A stretch of 64,000 nt of DNA, taken from positions 48,182 to 112,181 of the forward strand of contig CAZJXD010000004.1 in NCBI GenBank assembly GCA_964549945.1, written 5' to 3'. This document shows, one piece after another, positions 26,341-34,607 of this stretch. Under the pieces are notes generated by a model. The model made no database searches. It was not told the DNA's origin and saw only the letters and a list, made by a program, of their open reading frames with translations. The stretch comes from B25-G16 sp964549945. GTDB taxonomy: Bacteria > Desulfobacterota > DSM-4660 > Desulfatiglandales > B25-G16. The stretch's first letter is position 1, and the number at the start of each line of letters is the position of its first letter. A program made the translations under genes and the position numbers.

Positions 26341-27204
26341 GTGCACTCCAGGAAATTCATCCGTTATCTCATCATCCTTCCCGCTATCCTGCTCATCCTA
26401 TTCTTCTTCGTGGCGCCTTATACCACCATGCTCATCACAAGCTTTCGCCCGCCTATCCGGGGTGTGACAGAGGGCTTCACCGTAGCCAACTATGTGAAGG
26501 GGTTGACGGATGGATACTATACAGGTGTGTTACTATTTACCCTGCTCCTCGGGGCGATTACCACCATAAGCACCCTGGTGCTGGGGTATCCACTGGCCTA
26601 CCACCTCGCACAGCGCGAGACAAAATACAAGGCAGCGCTTTTCATCATGGTCCTATCGCCGCTTTTAACCGACGTGGTGATACGGTGCTATGGATGGATG
26701 CTTCTGCTAGGGGATAGAGGCCTCATCAACAACGCCCTTGTTGATATGGGGCTGATAAGAAACCCGTTGCCCCTTATGTATAACGAGGGAGGGGTGTATG
26801 TGGGGCTGGTGCACGTGTATCTCCCGTTCATGGTCCTCTCGTTGATCGGTTCCATTCAGAGCATAGATCCAAACCTACGAGAAGCGGCTCGATCCCTGGG
26901 GGCTTCTCGGGCAAGGAGCTTTCTCAAGATAACGCTTCCACTGAGCTTGCCGGGAATCGCCTCGGGATGTATCCTCGTGTTTCTGCTGAGCGTGAGCTCC
27001 TATGTCATCCCAATTCTCTTAGGGGGCAACAAGGTCATGATCACCCCGGTGTTGGTGATCCAAACGATACTTGAGGCGCTTAATTGGCCATTCGGATCAG
27101 CCCTCGCATTTATCCTCTTTTCCTGTGCGGTGATAATCGTTGCCTTGCTTTTCCTGGTTTTAGACAAGCTGACCAAGGGGATGAGCGTACGTGAAAGAGC
27201 ATAG
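26341..27204 (+). CDS. ABC transporter permease, PotB type
   Basis: 287 residues from a GTG start. About six membrane helices: one at the N-terminus (12-32) and the rest from about 65 to 280. The cytoplasmic EAA loop is clear: E-A-A-R-S-L-G-A-S-R-A-R-S-F-L-K-I-T-L-P (about 180-199), which docks on the ATPase. It pairs with the next permease; their genes overlap by 14 bp. Confidence 0.92.
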   Translation: MHSRKFIRYLIILPAILLILFFFVAPYTTMLITSFRPPIRGVTEGFTVANYVKGLTDGYYTGVLLFTLLLGAITTISTLVLGYPLAYHLAQRETKYKAALFIMVLSPLLTDVVIRCYGWMLLLGDRGLINNALVDMGLIRNPLPLMYNEGGVYVGLVHVYLPFMVLSLIGSIQSIDPNLREAARSLGASRARSFLKITLPLSLPGIASGCILVFLLSVSSYVIPILLGGNKVMITPVLVIQTILEALNWPFGSALAFILFSCAVIIVALLFLVLDKLTKGMSVRERA

Positions 27205-28003
27205 ACGAAGAAAGCATACGGGAGATGCGGTCTACAAGACCGCAGTGGCTCTTATATACGCCTTTATCTTGCTGCCGGAGGTAATAGTGTTCTTGGCGGC
27301 CTTTAACGCCGGCGAGTATCTCACGTTTCCGCCTCAAGGGTTTTCAATGCGCTGGTTCATTGCCTTTGCCCATAGCAAGCCCTTTATCGATTCCATGCTG
27401 ATGTCGCTGAGGCTCGCCTTCTTCACCTTGCTCATCACCTTAACCTTGGGGACCATGTCCGCATATTTCGTGGTACGGTTTGCCGGCAGGCTGCGGGGGG
27501 TCATAAGGGTCTTTATGATGGCTCCCCTTCTCTTTCCCGCGGTAATCAGCGGTGCGGCGTTACTGATCTACTACTATCAGGTGACTGGCTGGAGGAACAG
27601 GACGTTCATAGGGCTGCTTATGGGCCACGCGCTGATCACGTTTCCCTATGTGTTCCTGACCATCAGCTCGACACTTTATAATTTCGATATCTCGTTGGAA
27701 GAGGCGGCGAGAAGCCTAGGGGCGAGCAAATTAAAGACGTTCATCAAGATCACCATGCCGCTGATAAAATCGGGCATGATTTCAGGCGGCATGTTCGCGT
27801 TCATCGTGTCCTGGGGGCAATTCCCTATTTCGCTGCTCCTCGCAGGGATCGGATTGACCACCCTTCCAATACAGCTCTTCGATTACGTGCGGTGGAGTTT
27901 TGATCCAACGGCGGCTGCCGTCGCAGCGATAAGCATCCTGCTTGCCCTGATTGCAGTTATCGTAACCCAGAAGCTCGCGGGCCTGGAGTCTCTGCGGTGG
28001 TAG
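27191..28003 (+). CDS. ABC transporter permease, PotC type
   Basis: 270 residues from a GTG start inside the end of the previous gene. Six predicted membrane helices and the EAA loop E-E-A-A-R-S-L-G-A-S-K-L-K-T-F-I-K-I-T-M (about 176-195). It forms the second half of the import channel. The stop codon TAG is followed at once by a GGAGAG ribosome site for a tiny frame (28009-28083). Confidence 0.92.
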   Translation: MKEHRRRKHTGDAVYKTAVALIYAFILLPEVIVFLAAFNAGEYLTFPPQGFSMRWFIAFAHSKPFIDSMLMSLRLAFFTLLITLTLGTMSAYFVVRFAGRLRGVIRVFMMAPLLFPAVISGAALLIYYYQVTGWRNRTFIGLLMGHALITFPYVFLTISSTLYNFDISLEEAARSLGASKLKTFIKITMPLIKSGMISGGMFAFIVSWGQFPISLLLAGIGLTTLPIQLFDYVRWSFDPTAAAVAAISILLALIAVIVTQKLAGLESLRW

Positions 28004-28008
28004 GAGAG

Positions 28009-28083
28009 ATGTTTTATGAGCAATACCGTCATTTTTACGACGATGAGGAGTTCAAAAGGATCCGAGACTGTATGGCTCGATGA
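28009..28083 (+). CDS. possible 24-residue small protein
   Basis: A complete frame (M-F-Y-E-Q-Y-R-H-F-Y-D-D-E-E-F-K-R-I-R-D) of 24 residues with an AGGAGAG site starting right after the permease stop codon. The peptide is charged and aromatic-rich and has no recognised family. It could be a real small protein, a coupling leader for the AroM-like gene 35 bp downstream, or chance. Confidence 0.3.
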   Translation: MFYEQYRHFYDDEEFKRIRDCMAR

Positions 28084-28117
28084 GGATAGTACAGGCCCAG
28101 GGAGGTAAACGGACAAG

Positions 28118-28783
28118 ATGAGAATCGGCACGGTGACCCCCGGACAATCGCCGAGGGATGATATCGTCCCGGAGATTGAAAGCTACCTGACTGAAGCGGC
28201 AACCATATTAGAGGCGGGCGCCCTGGACGGCATTTCCAAGGGCGAGATTGCTCAAGGGTTGCTCCCTGAATCCGATGACGATCTCCTGGTAACGCGCATG
28301 AGGGACGGGAGCTCGGTCACGATTTCGGAGAAAAAGATAACCCCCCTTGTGCAGCGTTGCGTGGAAAAACTCGAAAAGCAAGGGGCGCGAATCATATTGC
28401 TCCTCTGTACAGGTAATTTTCCCACTATCCAATCCAGAGGCCTGCTGATAAAGGCAGGAGATATATTCACCGCAGTGGTACGAGATGTATCGCTCGGGCA
28501 CAGAATAGGCGTTATGATCCCCGATAAGGCTCAGGTTGGGAGGGCCAGGAGAAAATGGGGAGGGCTCGGCATGGAAATAGAAGTAGCACAGGCCTCACCC
28601 TACGCATCGATAGATGCCGTTCAATCAGCCGCTGAGCGCCTGCGGAATGATCGAATCAAAGTAATCGCCATGGACTGCCTCGGCTACAACAAGGGGATGA
28701 AGGAGCTCGTTCGGAAAACCACCGATAAGCCGGTAGTCTTGCCGAGGTCAATATTGGCAAGGGTGCTCTCTGAACTCCTATAA
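28118..28783 (+). CDS. AroM-like protein of the Asp/Glu racemase superfamily
   Basis: 221 residues. The AroM pattern is clear: I-G-T-V-T-P-G-Q-S-P-R-D-D, E-A-G-A-L-D-G, L-L-L-C-T-G-N-F-P (Cys about 94), and M-D-C-L-G-Y-N (Cys about 187). AroM is a conserved protein of unknown activity that shares the Asp/Glu racemase fold. AGGGAGG precedes the ATG at about 14 bp. It is the last gene of the operon, giving two racemase-fold proteins around one transporter. Confidence 0.85.
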   Translation: MRIGTVTPGQSPRDDIVPEIESYLTEAATILEAGALDGISKGEIAQGLLPESDDDLLVTRMRDGSSVTISEKKITPLVQRCVEKLEKQGARIILLLCTGNFPTIQSRGLLIKAGDIFTAVVRDVSLGHRIGVMIPDKAQVGRARRKWGGLGMEIEVAQASPYASIDAVQSAAERLRNDRIKVIAMDCLGYNKGMKELVRKTTDKPVVLPRSILARVLSELL

Positions 28784-28881
28784 CGATTTCAGCACCATTC
28801 CTTGAATAACGTGAAACAGCACTCACCCCTTACACGAGACATTCAGGTGCTCGTGGAGACCTGGCTCTTTTCAGCGTTGGG

Positions 28882-29538
28882 CTAACAAAATAGCTGATAG
28901 CTTGCGGATTTATATCCTATTTTTTTTTGGATATGAAATGAAAGAAGACGGCTTTCGTAATTCCGAATCATTTCACGAAGCTCGCATCTCATGTCTCGAA
29001 ACATCTTGGTTTGAAGATTAGGCATCAACTGTTCAATATCTTGGGTTCTTCCTTCGCAGATAATACGCGGCCCTTCACCTATAAACACCTCCCATTCTGC
29101 TGCTACAGCTATGCCCAATTCCTCCATGCCAGGATAGAATACCTTGCTGATAAAGGTTTCATACTCCTGTTTCTTTTCAAGCCTGATATCCCACGCTTGG
29201 TTGAACTTGACAGTATTTTCCTTGATATCTCTCGAGTATGAGTCCTTTCTTCCCGTTGGCACGAGAACTTTTGTTTTGTAATCCTTTACATAATTATACA
29301 AATGATCGTTCAGTTTTTGATATTCCTGGCTCTTCAAGGCCTTTTCAAGGGAGTCTAAACCGTTAGTCACGCCCTCAAGTATAATCTCAGCTATGGTCCC
29401 AACCAACACTGACCACCCCGCTACTATATGAATTCCCAGCCGATTCATCCCAGGGATATAATTACGCGTAACAAATTTCCCATATTCCTCGTATTTTCCC
29501 GGCCTAATAGTCCAATATTGATCAAATTTTTCAGGCAT
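28882..29538 (-). CDS. tandem-duplicated NIPSNAP-like / dimeric alpha-beta barrel protein
   Basis: 218 residues built from two homologous halves. The first half (about 4-95) has F-D-Q-Y-W-T-I-R-P-G-K-Y-E-E-Y, Y-I-P-G-M-N-R-L-G-I and A-G-W-S-V-L-V-G; the second (about 110-200) has F-N-Q-A-W-D-I-R-L-E-K-K-Q-E-Y, F-Y-P-G-M-E-E-L-G-I and A-E-W-E-V-F-I-G-E-G. This spacing is typical of a duplicated ferredoxin-like (NIPSNAP or stress-response) barrel. No cofactor motif is visible. It is a single-gene unit between the AroM-like gene and the nickel system, with no clear partner. Confidence 0.7.
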   Translation of the reverse strand: MPEKFDQYWTIRPGKYEEYGKFVTRNYIPGMNRLGIHIVAGWSVLVGTIAEIILEGVTNGLDSLEKALKSQEYQKLNDHLYNYVKDYKTKVLVPTGRKDSYSRDIKENTVKFNQAWDIRLEKKQEYETFISKVFYPGMEELGIAVAAEWEVFIGEGPRIICEGRTQDIEQLMPNLQTKMFRDMRCELREMIRNYESRLLSFHIQKKIGYKSASYQLFC

Positions 29539-29951
29539 TGCGTGATTCTCCCCGATGTTATTTAGGGCAATGGCATCTTGTTAGCCGCCTTTTCCCGCTC
29601 GATGGAAAAATATCCCCCTTCATTACCCTCTGTGGACTGCTCCTAATATCATAGAGTTCTTCGATTTCTTGTACACTCCAGCTAGCTACCATAATGCTCT
29701 GCTCCGGAGTTGTCAATAAACAACGCCAAAAACGTGTGAGCTTAATGAAAATGCCCCTTTAACTGCTGATGGCAGCTGGGTATTTTTCCTGCTATGGTAT
29801 ATGCAGGCGTTCCTTATGGCAACAGGAATCCGTTTAATCCCGCATTCGTATGAGAATTAGATCAGGAAACAGCTCTCCTTGCTGCCCGATGCGGCTATCA
29901 CGCCAATGGTTTATGGCGGCGGTTCATTGTTTATTCCAGCGGGGAGCTTTA
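29539..29951. other. intergenic stretch, nothing identified
   Basis: About 410 bp between two minus-strand genes. No supported gene, repeat or terminator was found. Confidence 0.5.
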
Positions 29952-30680
29952 CTATGTATGCTCGTGGGGGAGGTGGCCGAAACGGTGGGTGTGGACGTGG
30001 GAGTGGGGGACCAGTTCTTCGCCCATGGAGATCTTCCCGTGTGCCATGACGTAGAGCTTGTCCGTGGTTTCGAGGAGAAAATCGAGGTTATGTGAGATAA
30101 ACACGCACGAGAGGTCCAGCCCCTTAAGGATTTCGGTGATCTTGCCCTCCGTCTCCTCGTCGAGGCCGTTGGTAGGCTCATCGAGCAGGAGCACCTCCGG
30201 GTCCATGGCGAGCACCGTGGCCAGGGAGACCAACCTCTTCTCCCCGCCTGAGAGCTTATAGGTAATCCTTTCCTCAAAGCCGAGAAGGCCGAGCTCCGCC
30301 AGGATGGCCATGGCGATGTCCCTGGCCTCTTGCGGTGACTTGCCGAGGTTGAGCGGCCCGAAGGCCACATCCTCCAGCACGGTGGGGCTGAATAGCTGGT
30401 CGTCGGCATCCTGAAAGAGAAGGCCGATCCTCTTCCTTGCCTCCCTGAAGTCCTTTTCCGCTTGCACCTTCTCGCCGAATAGCTCGACCGTGCCAGAGGA
30501 GGGGCGCAGGAGGCCCATGATGATATAGAAGAAGGTGGTCTTGCCGCTTCCATTCGGCCCCACCAGGCCGATCCGCTCCCCTCGATGGAGTTGAAAGTTC
30601 AATTTATCGAGCACCGGGGTGTCCGCCGCGTATGAGAAGGAGACATCCTTCAGGTTGATGATCAGAGTATCGCCTTCCAT
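29952..30680 (-). CDS. nikO: nickel/cobalt ECF transporter ATP-binding protein
   Basis: 242 residues from the ATG at 30680. Walker A is G-P-N-G-S-G-K-T-T-F (about 39-48), signature L-S-G-G-E-K-R-L-V-S-L-A and Walker B V-L-L-L-D-E-P-T-N-G-L-D. The C-terminus ends in a His-rich tail (H-S-H-V-H-T-H-R-F-G-H-L-P-H-E-H-T) that may bind nickel. The start overlaps the Q subunit gene by 19 bp. It is the ATPase of an energy-coupling-factor importer; the same protein is called CbiO in cobalt systems, and nickel is preferred because of the NikK- and NikL-like neighbours. Confidence 0.9.
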   Translation of the reverse strand: MEGDTLIINLKDVSFSYAADTPVLDKLNFQLHRGERIGLVGPNGSGKTTFFYIIMGLLRPSSGTVELFGEKVQAEKDFREARKRIGLLFQDADDQLFSPTVLEDVAFGPLNLGKSPQEARDIAMAILAELGLLGFEERITYKLSGGEKRLVSLATVLAMDPEVLLLDEPTNGLDEETEGKITEILKGLDLSCVFISHNLDFLLETTDKLYVMAHGKISMGEELVPHSHVHTHRFGHLPHEHT

Positions 30681-31420
30681 TGGATAAGCACCATCCCCAG
30701 GATTACCGACGCCATTGCCGTACAATAGACCACATCGCCCCTTGTGACCGAGAACTGGCTCAGCGTGTGGTATTTTCCGCGAAATCCCCGGCAGAGCATG
30801 GCCTTGTGGATCCTCTCTGCGCGGTCATAGCTTCTCACCACCAGCATCCCCACGAGATAGGCATAGCTCCGGTAGGTGTGCGTGTTCGTCCGCGGCACAA
30901 AGCAGCGTGCCTTCATCGCGTTCCTCAGCCTGTAGTGTTCCTGAAAAATGACATGGATGTATCGATAGGTAAGCAGAAAGAGCTGTATCAGCGTATCGGG
31001 AATGCGAAGTCGGCCCATTGCGTGACCGATGGTAACGATATGGGTGGTGGCGAGAAGAGCGATAAGCGCCAGAAGTATGGCGTTGCATTTGAGTGTGATC
31101 TTGAGGGCGAATACTACCCCCTCCCTCGTCCCCTGGAGCGGCCCGAAGGTGAACCACGCATCCCCTTGATAGGTGAAGGGGAGCAATATCCACAGAAAGA
31201 GGATCAGGCCGTTCACTATCAACAGCCGGTACAGGACCTTTCTCAAGGGAAGCCTCGCGAGGGCTATAAGGACCAATGAGACCGCGAGGGCAGCGAGGAG
31301 CGCCGGAAATCGGCTTGAAAGGGCCACCACCACGGCGTAGATGAACGCCGTGACGATCTTCATCCTCGGATCGAGGCTATGCACGAGGGAATTGCCTGAA
31401 GCGAACGGCTCCTCAATCAT
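30662..31420 (-). CDS. nikQ: nickel/cobalt ECF transporter transmembrane protein
   Basis: 252 residues, with several hydrophobic segments (about 25-110 and again near 235-250). The family motif A-R-x-x-x at the coupling helices is seen as S-Y-D-R-A-E-R-I-H-K-A-M-L-C-R-G-F (about 195-211), typical of CbiQ/EcfT. It anchors the ATPase to the substrate-capture subunits. Translation is coupled to both neighbours (8-bp overlap with the NikL gene, 19-bp overlap with the ATPase gene). Confidence 0.9.
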   Translation of the reverse strand: MIEEPFASGNSLVHSLDPRMKIVTAFIYAVVVALSSRFPALLAALAVSLVLIALARLPLRKVLYRLLIVNGLILFLWILLPFTYQGDAWFTFGPLQGTREGVVFALKITLKCNAILLALIALLATTHIVTIGHAMGRLRIPDTLIQLFLLTYRYIHVIFQEHYRLRNAMKARCFVPRTNTHTYRSYAYLVGMLVVRSYDRAERIHKAMLCRGFRGKYHTLSQFSVTRGDVVYCTAMASVILGMVLIQWKAIL

Positions 31421-32024
31421 GATCCTTCCCGCCCTCTTTTTTCCTTCTGCTTAAAAAATAGAGCGCTATCCCCATAAGGCCCACGATATAGCCTATACCC
31501 CCAATCACCTCGGTCATAGAAGGTCCTTTTGTCTGTAGCTCGGCAAGCATTTTCACGATCGGGGTGAGCTTCCTGTCCAGAGATTCGTCGATGATCTCTC
31601 GAATCTCATCCACCCGTACACACAGATCGGTGGAGGCCTGGGGGGGTGGAGCGGCTTCCCGGGCTTCCTCCCGGGACCCGGCTTGACTGATTTCAGACTC
31701 GGTGATAGTCCACTCAGCCCTGTGCCCCGTACCGGCGTTGAGGACAATTTTCAGATCCGTGAGCTTGGGAACCCTGAAAGAAAACTCCCCCTTCTCGTCC
31801 GTCTTGCCCTCGAGAAGCCGGGTTCCCTGACGGTCGAACACGGCCACCTTCCCCCCTGTGACCTTTCTGCCACCGCTGAACTTGCTCTCGGTAAATACCC
31901 TATCTCCCTCAACCCAGGCGAAAATAGTTACCTTATGGGCAAGGGCGGGTGCACTAATGAGTACAAGGACGCCTATGAGCAGAACGATGAAGACCTCAAT
32001 CCCACCACTACGCACCTTTTTCAT
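31413..32024 (-). CDS. nikL: NikL/CbiL-like periplasmic component of nickel ECF transporter
   Basis: 203 residues. A signal-peptide-like N-terminus ends at A-L-A-H-K-V, giving a mature protein that begins with the His of the NikL pattern (A-H-K-V-x-x-F-A-W-V-E-G-D). A carboxypeptidase-like beta domain follows (about 30-115; G-K-T-D-E-K-G-E-F-S-F), then a linker and a C-terminal membrane helix (about 172-195) with a basic end. NikL with NikM forms the nickel-binding part. It overlaps nikM by 17 bp and nikQ by 8 bp. Confidence 0.85.
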   Translation of the reverse strand: MKKVRSGGIEVFIVLLIGVLVLISAPALAHKVTIFAWVEGDRVFTESKFSGGRKVTGGKVAVFDRQGTRLLEGKTDEKGEFSFRVPKLTDLKIVLNAGTGHRAEWTITESEISQAGSREEAREAAPPPQASTDLCVRVDEIREIIDESLDRKLTPIVKMLAELQTKGPSMTEVIGGIGYIVGLMGIALYFLSRRKKEGGKDHD

Positions 32025-32625
32025 TCCTACCTCCCAAAAGCTCCGGTTTCACCCTCTTCAGAAAGGCCACGCAGAACATCGTAATGAGACCCTCGATGGC
32101 CATTACCGGCAGGTGGGCCGCCACGATGAGCTCGGCTGCTGCCTTGAATGACTCATCTGCCCATACAAGCGAAAGGGCCAGGAGAATAGCCGAAAAAAAG
32201 ACCGCGAGAAACCCGCAGGCAAAGGCGGAAGCAAGGGATATGCCCTTTCGTTCATGGGTTACCGGTTTTCTGAAGAGATAATAACATATCACGCCGGGCA
32301 GGGCCATATTCACGGTGTTGACTCCGAGCACGGTGATCCCCCCGAACTGAAAGAGGATCGCCTGGAGTGTCAGCGCGATAAAGATAGAGGGAAAGCAGGA
32401 CCAGCCCAGTAAAAGCCCGTTTATACCGTTAAGGATAAGGTGTGCACTGGATGGGCCAATGGGAACATGGATCAACGAGGCCACAAAAAAGGCAGAGGAT
32501 AGAACGGCAACCCGGGGGATCTTCTCTGGGTCCATCTTTCTCAGGCCAATCGAGATCCCGGCTGCGGCCAGGACCGCACCGGTGATCAGCACGGGTGCGG
32601 ATAAAACTCCCTCAGATATGTGCAT
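32008..32625 (-). CDS. nikM: nickel/cobalt ECF transporter S component, CbiM/NikM family
   Basis: 205 residues from the ATG at 32625, giving the N-terminus M-H-I-S-E-G. In CbiM/NikM this exposed Met-His pair is part of the metal site, which supports the chosen start over the longer frame to 32775. The protein is mostly hydrophobic, with G-P-S-S-A-H-L-I-L-N-G (about 55-65) as the second conserved metal-binding segment. It captures the metal ion and hands it through the membrane. Confidence 0.92.
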   Translation of the reverse strand: MHISEGVLSAPVLITGAVLAAAGISIGLRKMDPEKIPRVAVLSSAFFVASLIHVPIGPSSAHLILNGINGLLLGWSCFPSIFIALTLQAILFQFGGITVLGVNTVNMALPGVICYYLFRKPVTHERKGISLASAFACGFLAVFFSAILLALSLVWADESFKAAAELIVAAHLPVMAIEGLITMFCVAFLKRVKPELLGGRNEKGA

Positions 32626-32734
32626 CAATTCCCCTTGATTGTTAGTGACACAGGCACATTTGATTCCATAGTGATTGACTGAAAACCCCGGTTTTTCGTT
32701 TAAAATCCGAAATCCGAAACACGAAACTCGAAAT

Positions 32735-32773
32735 GGTTCGACGGGCTCACCATCCTGAGCCAAGCCGAAGGAC
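32735..32773. repeat. TTCGAC...CTCA...CCTGAGC dispersed repeat, copy 1
   Basis: GGTTCGACGGGCTCACCATC followed by CTGAGCCAAGCCGAAGGAC. Its reverse complement matches 35383-35421. Short repeats of this kind are scattered in many bacterial genomes. Confidence 0.6.
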
Positions 32774-32867
32774 AATGACCAAAATGTGAATATCCAATTA
32801 CAAAAACATCGTATTCGCAGTCTGTTGGTTTAGGTCATTTTGTCATTTGACATTCGAATTTGTTTCG

Positions 32868-32969
32868 GCCTGCCCTGGTGCGACACGCTAGGGAAATAAT
32901 TATGTCTCGACATGATTATGGTCTCCATGACAATAAACTCAGTCTTCTCAAGCCAGGTCTGGGCCAGGG
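32868..32969 (+). repeat. 102-bp structured repeat, copy A
   Basis: Begins GCCTGCCCTGGTGCGAC and ends GCCAGGTCTGGGCCAGGG. The ends can pair (CCCTGG with CCAGGG). The same start, end and 102-bp length occur at 42979-43080. Middle parts share ATAAT, GGTATC/GGTCTC and ATAAAC/CTAAAC blocks. Confidence 0.65.
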
Positions 32970-33039
32970 ATTTCGCATTTAGATATTCGGATTTGGCCTG
33001 AACATTCCTTTTCGTTCAGATACTACATAAACAAAAGGC

Positions 33040-33801
33040 TTATTTCCACTCGTGAAATCTCACCCACAGCACCGCTCCCATCTCCACTTCCTTGCCCTTG
33101 ATCTTTTCCCTGGATGTATTCAGGGCAGCGAATCCCCACCAGCCTGCCGCAGGCGTGCTGTAAGTAAAAACCCCGTTCGCATCTGCCTTGATGGTCTGGG
33201 TGACCATGTAGTCCGTGGGGGCATGGGCCTTTCCATCTTTATTGTAGTACTCCACCTCAACCTCACAAAAGGGGACCGGTTTTCCCTCGAGTTTCACGAT
33301 GCCCTGGAACACATTTCCGGCATACAGGCCATAGGGCTTTGAGAGCGGAACGATCTCGGTCTTGAGCCCGATTTCCTCATCCCAGCCCTCATCATCCCCA
33401 AAAGCGGTCACCACGGTTTTGGTGTAGTGCACGATGTAGCAGTCCTCAGCCGGCTCCCAGTAGGGCTGTGGCTCCATGTAGAACATATACACGCCAGGTC
33501 TCTTGATCGCATAGTGTATCTGCCACGCGGTATGACCCATGACCTCGGTCTTGCTGAGGCCTTTAAGGAGATCTAGTTTTTCCCCGTTTGCCATAACGCC
33601 GAATACAGCAGGCCTCGCCAGCTCCATTCCCTCTCCCTCAAAGGGGTGGGAAAAGGACAGGGTCGCGGTGATCGTTCGAGGGTCACCCTGCATGACCATT
33701 GAGTCGGACGGGATTATCATACCGAAGTGCGCCCCGGCCGGCCCAGCGGACAGGCAAAGAATACCGCCCACCATAAAGAAAAAGAATAGCCTTCTCATCA
33801 T
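33040..33801 (-). CDS. nikK: DUF4198 periplasmic protein, NikK-like
   Basis: 253 residues with a signal peptide ending A-G-A-H-F-G. The DUF4198 family pattern is visible (P-S-D-S-M-V near the start, T-L-S-F-S-H-P-F-E-G, M-E-P-Q-P-Y-W-E-P, and late W-W-G-F-A-A-L). In bacteria this family, placed next to nikMLQO genes, is called NikK and is thought to deliver or bind nickel in the periplasm. Here it is about 410 bp upstream of nikM on the same strand. A GGAGGAG site lies before the ATG pair. Confidence 0.82.
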   Translation of the reverse strand: MMRRLFFFFMVGGILCLSAGPAGAHFGMIIPSDSMVMQGDPRTITATLSFSHPFEGEGMELARPAVFGVMANGEKLDLLKGLSKTEVMGHTAWQIHYAIKRPGVYMFYMEPQPYWEPAEDCYIVHYTKTVVTAFGDDEGWDEEIGLKTEIVPLSKPYGLYAGNVFQGIVKLEGKPVPFCEVEVEYYNKDGKAHAPTDYMVTQTIKADANGVFTYSTPAAGWWGFAALNTSREKIKGKEVEMGAVLWVRFHEWK

Positions 33802-33866
33802 ATGCTCCTCCTCATGTAATTGCTTTGCGACCCTCGATTTCTCCTCGGGCCGTTACCCCATTATCA

Positions 33867-33924
33867 TAAAAAAGGCCACGAAACTTTCGGGAACTTGCCG
33901 TTCCCAAAGACCTCCGCGGCCTTT
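33867..33924 (-). terminator. long hairpin with U-run on the minus strand
   Basis: On the minus strand AAAGGCC...GGCCTTT closes a stem that includes GGGAAC-GGCAA-GTTCCC at its tip, followed by TTTTTT. It lies about 150 bp downstream of the ferritin-like gene and upstream of nikK, so it probably ends transcription from the former. Confidence 0.65.
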
Positions 33925-34077
33925 ACACATCCTTGTATATCGCTCTATGCCGTAACGAGCAAGGTGATCTTCTTGATCACATCTTTCACCAGTGCCTATA
34001 CCAGACCTCCTCGGTCAGGTCAAGAGAAATCGACTATTTCTCCTGAGTTGCCTCTGATATCTGGCCTGTTCTCGCGC

Positions 34078-34386
34078 TTATCCTTTTTTGAGCCTTTGGA
34101 TGAACTCCTCCACCTCTTCCGCGCCTTTTGCGTAGAACTTCTCCTCGTCGGGTTCGAGGTATCTTAAAAGCCTCAGGAACTCGCCTGCATGGACGCGCTC
34201 CTCGTCAGCGATGTCCTTGAGCACCTCGATGGCCAGCTCGTCATCGATCGATTCCGCGAGCTGCATGTAGAGCTGCACCGCCTCGTATTCCGCGGCAACC
34301 ATGAACCGTATCGCCCGTATCAGCTCCGCATGTGTGAGCTTTCGATCGTGGGCAAGACCGGAAAAGGGAGATCCAAACTCGGGCAT
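34078..34386 (-). CDS. ferritin-like / rubrerythrin-type di-iron protein
   Basis: 102 residues from the ATG at 34386, preceded by AAGGAGGTG 6 bp upstream. Two helices carry di-iron ligands: E in V-A-A-E-Y-E-A-V-Q-L-Y (about 32) and E-E-R-V-H in I-A-D-E-E-R-V-H (about 61-65). The short single-pair helix form and the N-terminal P-E-F-G-S-P-F-S-G-L resemble encapsulated-ferritin-type proteins (EncFtn), but no encapsulin gene is next to it and no encapsulin-targeting tail is obvious. It likely stores iron or protects from oxidants. Confidence 0.85.
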   Translation of the reverse strand: MPEFGSPFSGLAHDRKLTHAELIRAIRFMVAAEYEAVQLYMQLAESIDDELAIEVLKDIADEERVHAGEFLRLLRYLEPDEEKFYAKGAEEVEEFIQRLKKG

Positions 34387-34607
34387 CGTAACACCTCCTT
34401 TTATGATAATGGTTTTCTGGTTCAACGCTCTGCCCCAGTGAAATGCGCCCCGGTTAGACATAAAAAGAATATTAAGATTAAGCCCGCTTGAATACCCAGC
34501 GGGGACCCGGTTCAACGGGCAAAATTTCACGGGGTAAACGTTCAAAGGTTCAGGATTCGGAAGGCATCACATGTCAACGGTGAACGGTGAATCCTTCAAC
34601 TCAGGTA

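Larger units (their letters stand above)
32626..33039. other. intergenic stretch with two repeat types, upstream of nikM
   Basis: About 410 bp between nikK and nikM, holding a TTCGAC/CTCAG palindromic repeat (32735-32773) and one copy of a 102-bp structured repeat (32868-32969). No gene or consensus promoter was seen. Confidence 0.6.

Noticed and set aside
32868..32969. A nickel/cobalt riboswitch for nikM
   Set aside because: The unit is repeated at about 43 kb next to unrelated genes, and it is in the opposite orientation to nikM.
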